Assembly: GCA_947174965.1 (NCBI GenBank)
Contig: CAMWKY010000018.1
Location: 1 to 14,757 of the forward strand
Origin: an uncultured Ruminococcus sp.
Lineage (GTDB): Bacteria > Bacillota > Clostridia > Oscillospirales > Ruminococcaceae
DNA length: 14,757 nucleotides
Direction: 5' to 3'
The notes beneath the pieces are model-generated. The model did not search any database, was not told the DNA's origin, and worked only from the letters and a program-made list of their open reading frames with translations. The translations under genes and the position numbers were made by a program. Below are positions 1 to 6,534 of this stretch, in pieces (within the stretch, counting starts at the first letter, position 1; the number at the start of each line of letters is the position of its first letter).

Positions 1-143
1 ATAATTATTCTAATATAACCTTTTATTCTGTCAAACGGATAAATTCTGTAATATATTGGCTTATAGAAAAAACAGAATGCCATTAATGCAGTAATAATGC
101 CTACAATTATCAGCGGAAATAATTTTTTCTTTTTATTTTCCAT
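1..143 (-). CDS. Hypothetical membrane-anchored protein, N-terminal fragment
   Basis: This is the first 47 codons of a gene that runs off the left edge of the window. The ATG at 143-141 is preceded by a good ribosome binding site (AAAAGGAGC, about 5 bases upstream). The product begins MENKKKKLF, followed by a hydrophobic stretch at about residues 9-27 and then a segment rich in tyrosine and basic residues. That pattern fits an N-terminal membrane anchor or uncleaved signal, with the rest probably outside the cell. The start lies 18 bases after the preceding gene's stop, so it is probably the last visible member of the LCP-like/tatD/PP2C operon. No family can be assigned from this fragment. 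Confidence 0.6.
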   Translation of the reverse strand, partial: MENKKKKLFPLIIVGIITALMAFCFFYKPIYYRIYPFDRIKGYIRII

Positions 144-161
144 AAGTTGCTCCTTTTACCA

Positions 162-692
162 TTATGGCGGATTATACATTGGCATAATATTATTAAGTAC
201 AATAATCACAGCAATAACAGCAATGCAGGCAGGCAGTGCAAAATATTTCTGTAGATTAAGCAGTACAGTCTGTTTCTTTTCGGAAATATTCACAGCACTT
301 ATAATTGTGAATATTACAAGGGCAATAAATCCGCAGAAAGTAAGCGAGCAAAGAATCATGAAATCTGCAAAATTTCCGCCTGCCGACGATTTACCGTAAC
401 CGGGATAAATCCAGTTCAGCGCACGGAGTGAAAATTGTATTTGTATCTGCACATACCAAAATAAAATGGTGAATGGAATTGATAAAAAGATTTTAGCAAA
501 AGCCTGTTTCAGCGATTTGCTGTAGACTGATAATCCTGTAAAAAGTGCAGATATTACGGGAATTATTGCAAACGGTATCATAACACAATCAGTTTTCAGC
601 AATACTATTGCATTAAGAAAGTGTGCAGGCAATAATAATACCGCAATCTGAAAAGCTCCTGCAAAGGTTGATAATAAATTATTGTTTTTCAT
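162..692 (-). CDS. Uncharacterised polytopic membrane protein (about five helices)
   Basis: A 176-residue, very hydrophobic protein that I cannot place in a family. Hydrophobic segments near residues 8-30, 36-57, 63-85, 108-135 and 150-170 suggest five membrane-spanning helices. Short charged loops (for example around SEKKQ) separate the last two. A soluble-looking loop rich in glycine, serine and aromatic residues (about 88-106, including NWIYPGYGKSSAGG) lies between helices 3 and 4. The start has a ribosome binding site (AAGGAT) that overlaps the stop of the upstream PP2C phosphatase, leaving 4 bases between the genes, so translation is probably coupled. The context suggests an envelope role, but nothing in the sequence reveals a substrate or activity. 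Confidence 0.65.
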   Translation of the reverse strand: MKNNNLLSTFAGAFQIAVLLLPAHFLNAIVLLKTDCVMIPFAIIPVISALFTGLSVYSKSLKQAFAKIFLSIPFTILFWYVQIQIQFSLRALNWIYPGYGKSSAGGNFADFMILCSLTFCGFIALVIFTIISAVNISEKKQTVLLNLQKYFALPACIAVIAVIIVLNNIMPMYNPP

Positions 693-696
693 ATAA

Positions 697-1452
697 TTAA
701 TCCTTATCAGTCATAACAACTGTAATAACGGAAATATTATCACTTCCACCGTTTTCGAGTGCCTTTTTAGCAAGCATTTCAGTTCTTATAGCAAGATTTT
801 TCGGCAATTCAAGAATTTCCTGAATATCAAAAGGGGAGAGGAAGTCTGAAAGACCGTCTGTGCATACAAGAAGTATATCACCGAAATCAAAACCGCCATC
901 TATAACAAAAGTGTCTATTTTCGGGCAGTCTTTTATATTGCCAAGAACAGGAAATATAATATTTCTGTGAACGTGTGTTCGCTTTTGTTCTTGTGTAATT
1001 TGTCCCTCATCATATAAAAGCTGTACAAATGACTGGTCACGTGAAAGCTGGCTGATTTCACCATTGCGGAAACGGTATAATCTTGAATCGCCGACATTAA
1101 ATGCAGTAACAGAGCCGTCTTTGTCAACAGCAAATCCGCACAGTGTCGCCTGCATATTGTTTGTTTCGGAGTTGTCACGGCTGAAATCAGCAAGCTTGTT
1201 GTGAACTTTCATAATACTTGCGTGTATTTTATCATGTCTGTAAATTTTATTGTCAGCTAAACTTTCAAGGCACATTGCCGAAGCAAGTTCCCCTGCATTT
1301 TCGCCTGATACACCGTCAGAAACAGCAATTATAAAAGGTGAGTCCATGCAGTTTTCAATTGAGCCGTCTGTTGAAACTTCTTGTCCTATGAGAATTGCAT
1401 CTTCATTATGAGGCATAACGCCTTTTTGAGTGATTCCGCAACAATAATACAT
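697..1452 (-). CDS. PP2C-family serine/threonine protein phosphatase
   Basis: A 251-residue, single-domain, cytoplasmic PPM/PP2C phosphatase of the bacterial Stp/PrpC type, which uses two metal ions to remove phosphate from serine and threonine. The family motifs are present in order: NEDA at residues 16-19 (metal Asp18), SDGVSG at 45-50 (Asp46), NVGDSRLYR at 119-127, TDGLSD at 198-203 (Asp199) and GGSDNIS at 235-241 (Asp238). The length is normal for the group. The usual partner, a PASTA-domain Hanks-type kinase such as PrkC/Stk, is not in this window, so the target kinase is probably elsewhere or beyond the left edge. The start follows the tatD stop by 3 bases and has an AGAGG binding site inside the end of tatD. 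All metal ligands I can recognise are intact, so it should be active. Confidence 0.93.
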   Translation of the reverse strand: MYYCCGITQKGVMPHNEDAILIGQEVSTDGSIENCMDSPFIIAVSDGVSGENAGELASAMCLESLADNKIYRHDKIHASIMKVHNKLADFSRDNSETNNMQATLCGFAVDKDGSVTAFNVGDSRLYRFRNGEISQLSRDQSFVQLLYDEGQITQEQKRTHVHRNIIFPVLGNIKDCPKIDTFVIDGGFDFGDILLVCTDGLSDFLSPFDIQEILELPKNLAIRTEMLAKKALENGGSDNISVITVVMTDKD

Positions 1453-1455
1453 ATT

Positions 1456-2226
1456 TTATACCTCTATTGAGTAAAATTTTTTTGCATTTTCGCAAGTGAT
1501 GTCAATAATTTCCTGCGTGGTTTTACCTTTCAGTTCAGCAATTTTTCCTGCTGTATATATGAGCATGGAGCTGTCACAGCGTTTGCCCCTAAATGGTTCA
1601 GGCGACATATACGGACAGTCCGTTTCAATAAGAAGTCTGTCAAGCGGTACAGCTTCAAGAGCCTTTACAGCTTTTTTTGCATTTTTGAAAGTAATAACAC
1701 CTGTAAAACCTATATACATACCAAGCTTTATAATTTCCTTTGCTGTTTCGGCAGAACCGCTGAAACAGTGCAGAACGCCTTTCGGCTTGTGCTTTTTCAG
1801 AATATTGAGTGTGTCTTCACTTGCATCACGGCTATGCACGATTACAGGCAGATTAAGTTCACTTGCAAGAATAATTTGTTCCTCAAAAAGCTGAATCTGT
1901 TTTTCTCTGTCATAGCCGTCATAGTGATAGTCAAGTCCTATTTCACCGACAGCCTTTATTTTTGCCGAACTCAAAGCAAGTTTTCTGATGCTTTCAAGGT
2001 AATCTTCGGGATTATCTTCAATATCTTCAGGGTGAACTCCTGCTGATGCGTAGATGTAGTCATATTTTTCAGCAAGAGTTATATTTTTTGCCGTATCATC
2101 AACAGATACAGATGCAAGCATAATATATTTCACACCTTTTTCTTGCAGTGAATCAAGAACAGAATCCCTGTCAATATCAAAGGCATTGTCATTGTAGTGA
2201 GAATGTGTGTCAAATATATTATTCAT
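1456..2226 (-). CDS. tatD: TatD-family metal-dependent deoxyribonuclease/hydrolase
   Basis: A 256-residue TIM-barrel amidohydrolase-like protein of the TatD/YcfH family, whose members are metal-dependent DNases linked to DNA repair and degradation. The metal-binding set is complete: HSH at residues 8-10, Glu95 in GEIGLDYHYD, His131 in VIVHSRDA, His153 in HCFSG and Asp203 in ETDCPY. I chose the ATG at 2226-2224 because the protein then begins MNNIFDTHSHY, as family members do; an in-frame ATG at 2283 would add 19 unrelated residues and a long overlap. The chosen start overlaps the last 8 bases of the upstream LCP-like gene. Its ribosome binding site is weak (GTGG), so translational coupling is likely. 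A radical SAM protein of the TatD-associated type is encoded 2.2 kb away on the other strand. Confidence 0.95.
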   Translation of the reverse strand: MNNIFDTHSHYNDNAFDIDRDSVLDSLQEKGVKYIMLASVSVDDTAKNITLAEKYDYIYASAGVHPEDIEDNPEDYLESIRKLALSSAKIKAVGEIGLDYHYDGYDREKQIQLFEEQIILASELNLPVIVHSRDASEDTLNILKKHKPKGVLHCFSGSAETAKEIIKLGMYIGFTGVITFKNAKKAVKALEAVPLDRLLIETDCPYMSPEPFRGKRCDSSMLIYTAGKIAELKGKTTQEIIDITCENAKKFYSIEV

Positions 2227-3121
2227 TGTTTTCACCACTGTTTTCACTCTCATCGTATTTATAATATGCTGAAACAAAATCATCTATAAATTTTTTTGAT
2301 GGGATAAACTCATCATAAGCGACTTCGCCGTCCATAATAAAGAAGTTTGCAATAGATGTTCCACGCTCAAGCATACTCTTTATAGCAGTTTTATGATTTT
2401 TATAGTCTACAGCAGTGATATTTGTATCAACCATATTTACAATAGTATTGAATGAGTTGTCAAGGTTATCAGATAGACGCAGACCGTTAGATTGATTAAC
2501 CATAGATGCAATAATAGAACTTGCACTGTAAGCACGTTCATACTCACCGTCTGGATATGCGGCATAAGTCAGAAGTGTGTCAATCTGTTCTGCATTGAGA
2601 TACTGATTTTTGCCGTCCGCATTGAATCCCGCAATATCAGCAGAAACAGGATAGGTTACACCGCCGAGAATATCGCACACCTTTACTAATGAAGATGAAT
2701 CAAATTTCATATAGCGGTCAACTGTTATTCCGAAAACTTCTTCTGTAAAGCTTACAGCAGAAAATACACCGCCTTTCTGGTAGGCATCTGTTATACTCTC
2801 TTGATTTCCGTCAATCAATGCAATAGTGTTTGTTGGTATTCCAAGAAATATAATTTTTTTATCTTTTGGAATTGAACGCATCAGCATAAATGTCAGGTTG
2901 CATCTTTCGTCCGGTTCATCAAGTACAAGTAAAATAGTGTGGTTGTCGGCATAGGTTGTTGTTGTAACTTGTCTTTTTGGCGGTTCAGGGAGCTGGTCGT
3001 TTCCGTCGATTATTCCAAGATAGTGCAGAAGAAAGAATGTTCCTCCGCCTACTATCAGTATACCGATAAAGATTGTAACAAGATACGGTACAGCAATACT
3101 GCCTATTTTCTTTTTTGCCAT
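2219..3121 (-). CDS. Divergent LytR-CpsA-Psr (LCP)-like membrane-anchored protein
   Basis: A 300-residue protein with a basic N-terminus (MAKKK), one membrane helix at about residues 11-34, a threonine-rich linker and an extracellular domain resembling the LCP fold. LCP enzymes attach teichoic acids or capsule polymers to peptidoglycan. The resemblance lies in the order of elements: ITDAYQKGG (110-118) matches the usual substrate-loop region, GITVDRYMKFD (131-141) matches the segment before the central helix, and CDILGGVTYPV (149-159) matches the conserved DxLGGV. The catalytic residues are missing. The usual RxD(T) segment reads RCN at 73-75, the usual PRD reads PTN at 96-98, and the C-terminal arginine cluster is reduced to DGEYERA at 191-197. 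It is therefore probably a non-catalytic homologue. It heads the operon, with an excellent AAGGAGA binding site. Confidence 0.72.
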   Translation of the reverse strand: MAKKKIGSIAVPYLVTIFIGILIVGGGTFFLLHYLGIIDGNDQLPEPPKRQVTTTTYADNHTILLVLDEPDERCNLTFMLMRSIPKDKKIIFLGIPTNTIALIDGNQESITDAYQKGGVFSAVSFTEEVFGITVDRYMKFDSSSLVKVCDILGGVTYPVSADIAGFNADGKNQYLNAEQIDTLLTYAAYPDGEYERAYSASSIIASMVNQSNGLRLSDNLDNSFNTIVNMVDTNITAVDYKNHKTAIKSMLERGTSIANFFIMDGEVAYDEFIPSKKFIDDFVSAYYKYDESENSGENNE

Positions 3122-3140
3122 TAAAAAAATCTCCTTCCGA

Positions 3141-3169
3141 TTGACAAATTATTAAAAATGATGTATACT
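3141..3169 (+). promoter_or_regulatory. Sigma-A promoter for alr and the radical SAM gene
   Basis: A perfect -35 (TTGACA, 3141-3146), a 17-base spacer and TATACT (3164-3169, five of six consensus bases) read towards alr. The predicted start near 3176 gives a 5' leader of about 120 bases. The core elements lie inside the transcribed leader of the divergent operon. Confidence 0.75.
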
Positions 3170-3234
3170 ATATAAAGAGTTTTACTGTATACTGCTTTTA
3201 CGGCAAAACTACAGCTTAACTTATTGTAACACAT

Positions 3235-3243
3235 ATTATAACA
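3235..3243 (-). promoter_or_regulatory. Extended -10 promoter for the LCP-like/tatD/PP2C operon
   Basis: On the minus strand the sequence TGTTATAAT is a perfect extended -10 element (TGn plus TATAAT). A weak -35 match, TTAAAA, sits 17 bases upstream at 3263-3258. Transcription would start near 3228, giving a leader of about 107 bases before the ATG at 3121. Confidence 0.6.
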
Positions 3244-3296
3244 TTTTTCAAGTGTTTTTTTAATTTTTAAATGAAATTTAAGGAAAGGGTTAGAAA

Positions 3297-4433
3297 ATGA
3301 AGCCATATCTGAAAAGAGCATGGGCAGAAGTTTCACTTGTCCAGCTCAGAAAAAATGTTGAGATTATTAAAAGTCTCAATGCACCCGAAACTGAAATAAT
3401 GGCAGTTGTAAAGGCAGATGCTTATGGTCATGGAGATGAGCATATTATAAAATGCCTTGCCAATGACTGCGGAATCAGGTATTTTGCCGTTTCAAATCTT
3501 GATGAGGCAATAGCTGTCCGTAAATTCTGCAATGATGCGGAAATACTGATTTTAGGCTATACACCGCCTGAATATGCTCACGAAATTTCAGCGTACAATA
3601 TAATTCAAGGTGTTGTATCTATGAAGTATGCACAGGAACTTTCAAAAAATACGCCGAATCCTATACGCTGTCACATAAAAATTGATACAGGTATGGGAAG
3701 AATCGGCTTGCGAAGCAGTTTACCTGAAGAATGTGCTATAGAAATAGCAGAAATCATGCAGACTGACAAAATTTCCGTTGAGGGAATATATACACATTTT
3801 TCTGTTGCAGACAGTGATACTCCTGATAATATTGCATATACTGACAAGCAGGAAAAATTTATCCTTGATACTTATGATAAACTTGTTTCTATGGGAATAA
3901 ATCTTCCGCACATACACTTCATGAACAGTGCCGCAACCTGTTACAGAAATTCCAGCAGAAGCACTCTTTCACGTGCAGGAATTATTCTTTATGGACTTCA
4001 CCCCGATATAAGTCTTGATATTCCAGACGGACTTGCACCTGTTATGGAGCTGAAAGCTGTTATTTCTCAAGTGAAAACGGTCGGAGCAGGAACTTGTATA
4101 AGCTATGGCAGAACTTTTTCCGCAGAAGATGAAATGCGTGTTGCAACTGTTACAATCGGTTACGCTGATGGGTATTCCCGACTTCTTTCGTCAAAAGGGG
4201 AAATCCTCGTTCACGGAAAACGCTGTAAGATAATCGGCAGGGTATGTATGGACCAGCTTATGATTGACGTTTCAGACGTTCCGCAGGCTGAATCGGGTGA
4301 TATTGTAACGCTTATAGGTCGTGACGGAGATGACATTATAACAGCAGATGAACTTGCATCACTCTATGGTACTATCGGCTATGAGGTAGTATGCGGAATT
4401 TCAAAGCGTGTACCACGAATTTATGTTGATTAA
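3297..4433 (+). CDS. alr: Alanine racemase (PLP-dependent)
   Basis: A 378-residue cytoplasmic enzyme that interconverts L- and D-alanine and supplies D-alanine for peptidoglycan. The PLP lysine is Lys39 in AVVKADAYGHG. The second catalytic base is Tyr270 in ISYGRTF. Other family signatures are MNSAAT (209-214), SRAGIILYG (225-233), TIGYADGY (286-293) and GRVCMDQ near residue 317. Length and N-terminus are normal. The ATG is preceded by a purine-rich AAGGAAAGGG. A radical SAM gene follows after 32 bases, apparently in the same transcript. The divergent operon on the left encodes envelope-related proteins. I see no reason to doubt the assignment; whether the enzyme is the biosynthetic or a specialised isoform cannot be told from sequence. 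Confidence 0.96.
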   Translation: MKPYLKRAWAEVSLVQLRKNVEIIKSLNAPETEIMAVVKADAYGHGDEHIIKCLANDCGIRYFAVSNLDEAIAVRKFCNDAEILILGYTPPEYAHEISAYNIIQGVVSMKYAQELSKNTPNPIRCHIKIDTGMGRIGLRSSLPEECAIEIAEIMQTDKISVEGIYTHFSVADSDTPDNIAYTDKQEKFILDTYDKLVSMGINLPHIHFMNSAATCYRNSSRSTLSRAGIILYGLHPDISLDIPDGLAPVMELKAVISQVKTVGAGTCISYGRTFSAEDEMRVATVTIGYADGYSRLLSSKGEILVHGKRCKIIGRVCMDQLMIDVSDVPQAESGDIVTLIGRDGDDIITADELASLYGTIGYEVVCGISKRVPRIYVD

Positions 4434-4465
4434 TGCGTAAAAAAATTAACGGAGGTAATTGAAAA

Positions 4466-5080
4466 ATGAGTAAAGCAATGACAATCTTCTATGAAGTCGG
4501 GGACAATCTTTATGTAAACTTAACAAACAGATGCCCTTGCAATTGTACATTCTGCATAAGAAACAATGCGGACGGTGCATATGGTTCGGATTCTCTGTGG
4601 CTGGAGCATGAGCCGACTATTGAGGAAATTTTTGCGGACATGAATAATCTTGACATTGCAAAGTACAATGAAATAGTATTCTGCGGATACGGTGAGCCGA
4701 CCTGCCGACTTGATACACTTCTTAAAGTTGCACATGAATTAAAGGCACGTCCACACTGTCCGTTACTCCGAATAAATACAAACGGTTTAGGCGATTTGAT
4801 TAATGGTTGTTCTGTTGCAAGAGATTTATGTGATGTACTTGATATTATTTCAGTAAGTCTCAATGCAGGCACAAAGGACGAATATATGAAAGTTACACGC
4901 CCAAAATTTGAAAATGCGTGGGAAGCTATGCAGAAATTCACCGCCGACTGCGTACAGCAGAAATCTGCAAAGGTTATCATGTCGGTTGTGGATGTTATAC
5001 CGCCTGAACAGATTGCAGAATCAAGAAAAGTTGCTGAATCTCTGGGAGCAGAATTAAGAGTGCGCACTTATGATGAATAA
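4466..5080 (+). CDS. TatD-associated radical SAM protein
   Basis: A 204-residue member of the radical SAM superfamily. The CxxxCxxC motif that binds the 4Fe-4S cluster is Cys23, Cys27 and Cys30 within NRCPCNCTFCIR. The SAM-contacting GYGEP follows near residue 74, and there are barrel strands such as LRINTNGLG and IISVSLNAG. The short length and N-terminal sequence (FYEVGDNLYVNLTNRCPCNC) match what I recall as the TatD family-associated radical SAM proteins, which are often found next to or fused with TatD; their reaction is unknown. The tatD gene here sits about 2.2 kb away in the divergent operon, separated by alr and the LCP-like gene. The start has a strong GGAGG site. An RNA- or DNA-modifying role is only a guess from the TatD link. 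Confidence 0.85.
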   Translation: MSKAMTIFYEVGDNLYVNLTNRCPCNCTFCIRNNADGAYGSDSLWLEHEPTIEEIFADMNNLDIAKYNEIVFCGYGEPTCRLDTLLKVAHELKARPHCPLLRINTNGLGDLINGCSVARDLCDVLDIISVSLNAGTKDEYMKVTRPKFENAWEAMQKFTADCVQQKSAKVIMSVVDVIPPEQIAESRKVAESLGAELRVRTYDE

Positions 5081-5082
5081 TG

Positions 5083-5117
5083 CACAAAAACCAACACAAC
5101 ATTTTGTGAGATTTTTT
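5083..5117 (+). terminator. Weak possible terminator after the radical SAM gene
   Basis: CACAAAA (5083-5089) can pair with TTTTGTG (5102-5108) around a 12-base loop, followed by AGATTTTTT. The stem is short and A/T-rich, so termination would be inefficient. It is the only candidate between the alr operon and the promoter of the small gene downstream. Confidence 0.35.
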
Positions 5118-5129
5118 ATTCCATATCTA

Positions 5130-5158
5130 TGGAAATTATCAGCAGAATATGTTATAAT
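5130..5158 (+). promoter_or_regulatory. Extended -10 promoter for the 42-residue membrane peptide
   Basis: TATAAT (5153-5158) preceded by TGT gives a perfect extended -10. TGGAAA (5130-5135) lies 17 bases upstream as a moderate -35. The predicted start near 5165 leaves a leader of about 77 bases, which contains an imperfect hairpin at 5169-5195 (10 pairs, two mismatches). Confidence 0.6.
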
Positions 5159-5241
5159 GTCTATGTAGGCATTGTCATTATTTTAATAACATTGCTGTAC
5201 AGGATATTGTTTCAGTTCATTTTTGTATAAGGAGCATTTTT

Positions 5242-5370
5242 ATGTCAAAAAAAGGAAAAATTATTCTTGCTGTTTCAGTTTCAACGATAACTCTGCTTGC
5301 AGTATCTGCAACGGTCGGAGTTATGGTGTGCAAGAAAATATATCAAAAAAAATACTTCTCTGTTGACTGA
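5242..5370 (+). CDS. Small single-helix membrane peptide (42 residues)
   Basis: A short open reading frame that starts with MSKKGKIILAV and ends in KKYFSVD. It has a basic N-terminus, one hydrophobic segment at about residues 7-29 and a lysine-rich tail (CKKIYQKK). The ATG has a strong ribosome binding site (AAGGAGC, 7 bases away). An extended -10 promoter lies upstream, so expression looks likely even though the gene is short. It sits between the radical SAM gene and the branched-chain aminotransferase gene. A second promoter overlaps its stop, which suggests it is a separate unit. One membrane helix flanked by lysines is typical of small inner-membrane regulatory peptides and also of type I toxin peptides. 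I see no antisense RNA to support the toxin option. The function is unknown. Confidence 0.55.
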   Translation: MSKKGKIILAVSVSTITLLAVSATVGVMVCKKIYQKKYFSVD

Positions 5371-5390
5371 AACAGACTGTTTACTAAAAT
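5363..5390 (+). promoter_or_regulatory. Promoter for the branched-chain aminotransferase gene
   Basis: TTGACT (5363-5368, five of six) and TAAAAT (5385-5390, five of six) are 16 bases apart. The predicted start near 5397 gives a short leader of about 20 bases with the AGAGG ribosome binding site. The -35 box overlaps the last codons and stop of the small membrane peptide. Confidence 0.5.
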
Positions 5391-5417
5391 TTTAATATAA
5401 AAGAGGTTTATAAAACG

Positions 5418-6485
5418 ATGAATGTCAAATTTGTAAAAGCAGAAACTTTAAAGCAGAAGCCAAAGCCTGATGAAGCACTTGGATTTGGTCATATTTTTAC
5501 AGACTATATGCTTGTTATGCCTTATGATGAGGGGCAGGGCTGGCATGACCCCGAAATCCGTCCTTACGGCAATATCGAGCTTTCTCCTGCCGCTATGTGT
5601 CTGCACTACGGACAGACTGTTTTTGAGGGATTGAAGGCTTACAGAACAGCAGAAGGCAAGGTACAGCTTTTCCGTCCTGACGAAAATTTCAAGAGACTTA
5701 ATGTTTCAAACGAGAGACTTGTTATTCCTGAACTTCCTGAAGATTTGGCTATGGAATGTCTTATGGAACTTCTCCACGTTGAAAAAGACTGGGTTCCTTC
5801 AAAAGACGGAGAATCACTTTATATCCGTCCATATATTTTTGCCTGCGACCCATATCTTGGAGTAAAACCGGGTGAACATTACTTATTCATGATTATTCTT
5901 TCACCATCAGGTGCATACTATGCAAGTGGTCTTGACCCCGTAAATATCTATGTTGAAAGCAAATATGTCCGTGCTGTTCGTGGCGGTATGGGATTTGCAA
6001 AAACAGGCGGTAACTATGCGGCTTCCCTTATCGGACAGGACGAAGCACACAAGCAGAACTATTCACAGGTTCTCTGGCTTGACGGTGTAGAGCAGAAATA
6101 TATTGAAGAAGTCGGAGCTATGAATATTTTCTTTGTTATCGACGGTGAAGTTGTTACTCCTATGTTGCAGGGAAGTATTTTACCAGGTATCACAAGAAAA
6201 TCTGCTATCGAGGTATGTAAATCAAAGGGTATAAAGGTTTCTGAAAGACGTATCACAATTCAGGAAATTGCAGATGCTTATGATGCAGGCAAGCTTGACG
6301 AGGTGTTCGGAACAGGTACAGCTGCCGTTATTTCTCCGGTTGGTCATCTCAAATGGAATGACAAGGTTATGGAAATCAACGGAAACAAAATCGGCAAGAT
6401 TTCACAGATGCTTTATGATACAATGACAGGTATTCAGTGGGGCAAGATTGAAGATACATTCGGCTGGACTGTTGAAGTCAAGTAA
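5418..6485 (+). CDS. ilvE: Branched-chain amino acid aminotransferase
   Basis: A 355-residue class IV, PLP-dependent aminotransferase. It transfers the amino group between glutamate and the keto acids of valine, leucine and isoleucine, the last step of their synthesis or the first of their breakdown. The PLP lysine is Lys195 in [16 protein letters not shown]. Other signatures are [15 protein letters not shown] (62-76), [10 protein letters not shown] (135-144), [16 protein letters not shown] and [12 protein letters not shown]. The length and N-terminal extension fit the longer BCAT form found in many Firmicutes and eukaryotes rather than the roughly 300-residue E. coli type. No other branched-chain biosynthesis gene is nearby and it appears monocistronic, with its own promoter and a strong terminator 11 bases after the stop. 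Confidence 0.95.
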   Translation: MNVKFVKAETLKQKPKPDEALGFGHIFTDYMLVMPYDEGQGWHDPEIRPYGNIELSPAAMCLHYGQTVFEGLKAYRTAEGKVQLFRPDENFKRLNVSNERLVIPELPEDLAMECLMELLHVEKDWVPSKDGESLYIRPYIFACDPYLGVKPGEHYLFMIILSPSGAYYASGLDPVNIYVESKYVRAVRGGMGFAKTGGNYAASLIGQDEAHKQNYSQVLWLDGVEQKYIEEVGAMNIFFVIDGEVVTPMLQGSILPGITRKSAIEVCKSKGIKVSERRITIQEIADAYDAGKLDEVFGTGTAAVISPVGHLKWNDKVMEINGNKIGKISQMLYDTMTGIQWGKIEDTFGWTVEVK

Positions 6486-6495
6486 AAATAAAAAA

Positions 6496-6530
6496 TCCTG
6501 TAATGCAATATGCGTTACAGGAATTTTTTT
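6496..6530. terminator. Bidirectional intrinsic terminator between ilvE and yebC
   Basis: An 11-pair stem (TCCTGTAATGC with GCGTTACAGGA, one G-U pair) and a five-base loop is followed by seven T on the plus strand. A-rich sequence on the left (6485-6495) supplies a U-tract for minus-strand transcripts. It therefore can end both the ilvE transcript and the convergent rplU-to-yebC operon. Confidence 0.88.
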
Positions 6531-6534
6531 GTTA

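Noticed and set aside
3246..3251. TTGAAA on the minus strand as a -35 box for the LCP-like operon
   Set aside because: It is only five bases from the TATAAT, far too close; the extended -10 with a weaker -35 at 3263-3258 is a better reading.
3121..3336. 71-residue minus-strand frame over the alr start
   Set aside because: It crosses the divergent promoters and the start of alr. The composition is random and there is no ribosome binding site.
4510..5067. 185-residue minus-strand reading frame
   Set aside because: It lies antisense to the radical SAM gene, has no ribosome binding site or plausible protein features, and the plus-strand frame has clear motifs.
5242..5370. Type I toxin-antitoxin locus
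   Set aside because: The 42-residue lysine-flanked helix resembles such toxins, but no convergent or antisense promoter, overlapping RNA or direct repeat is visible nearby.
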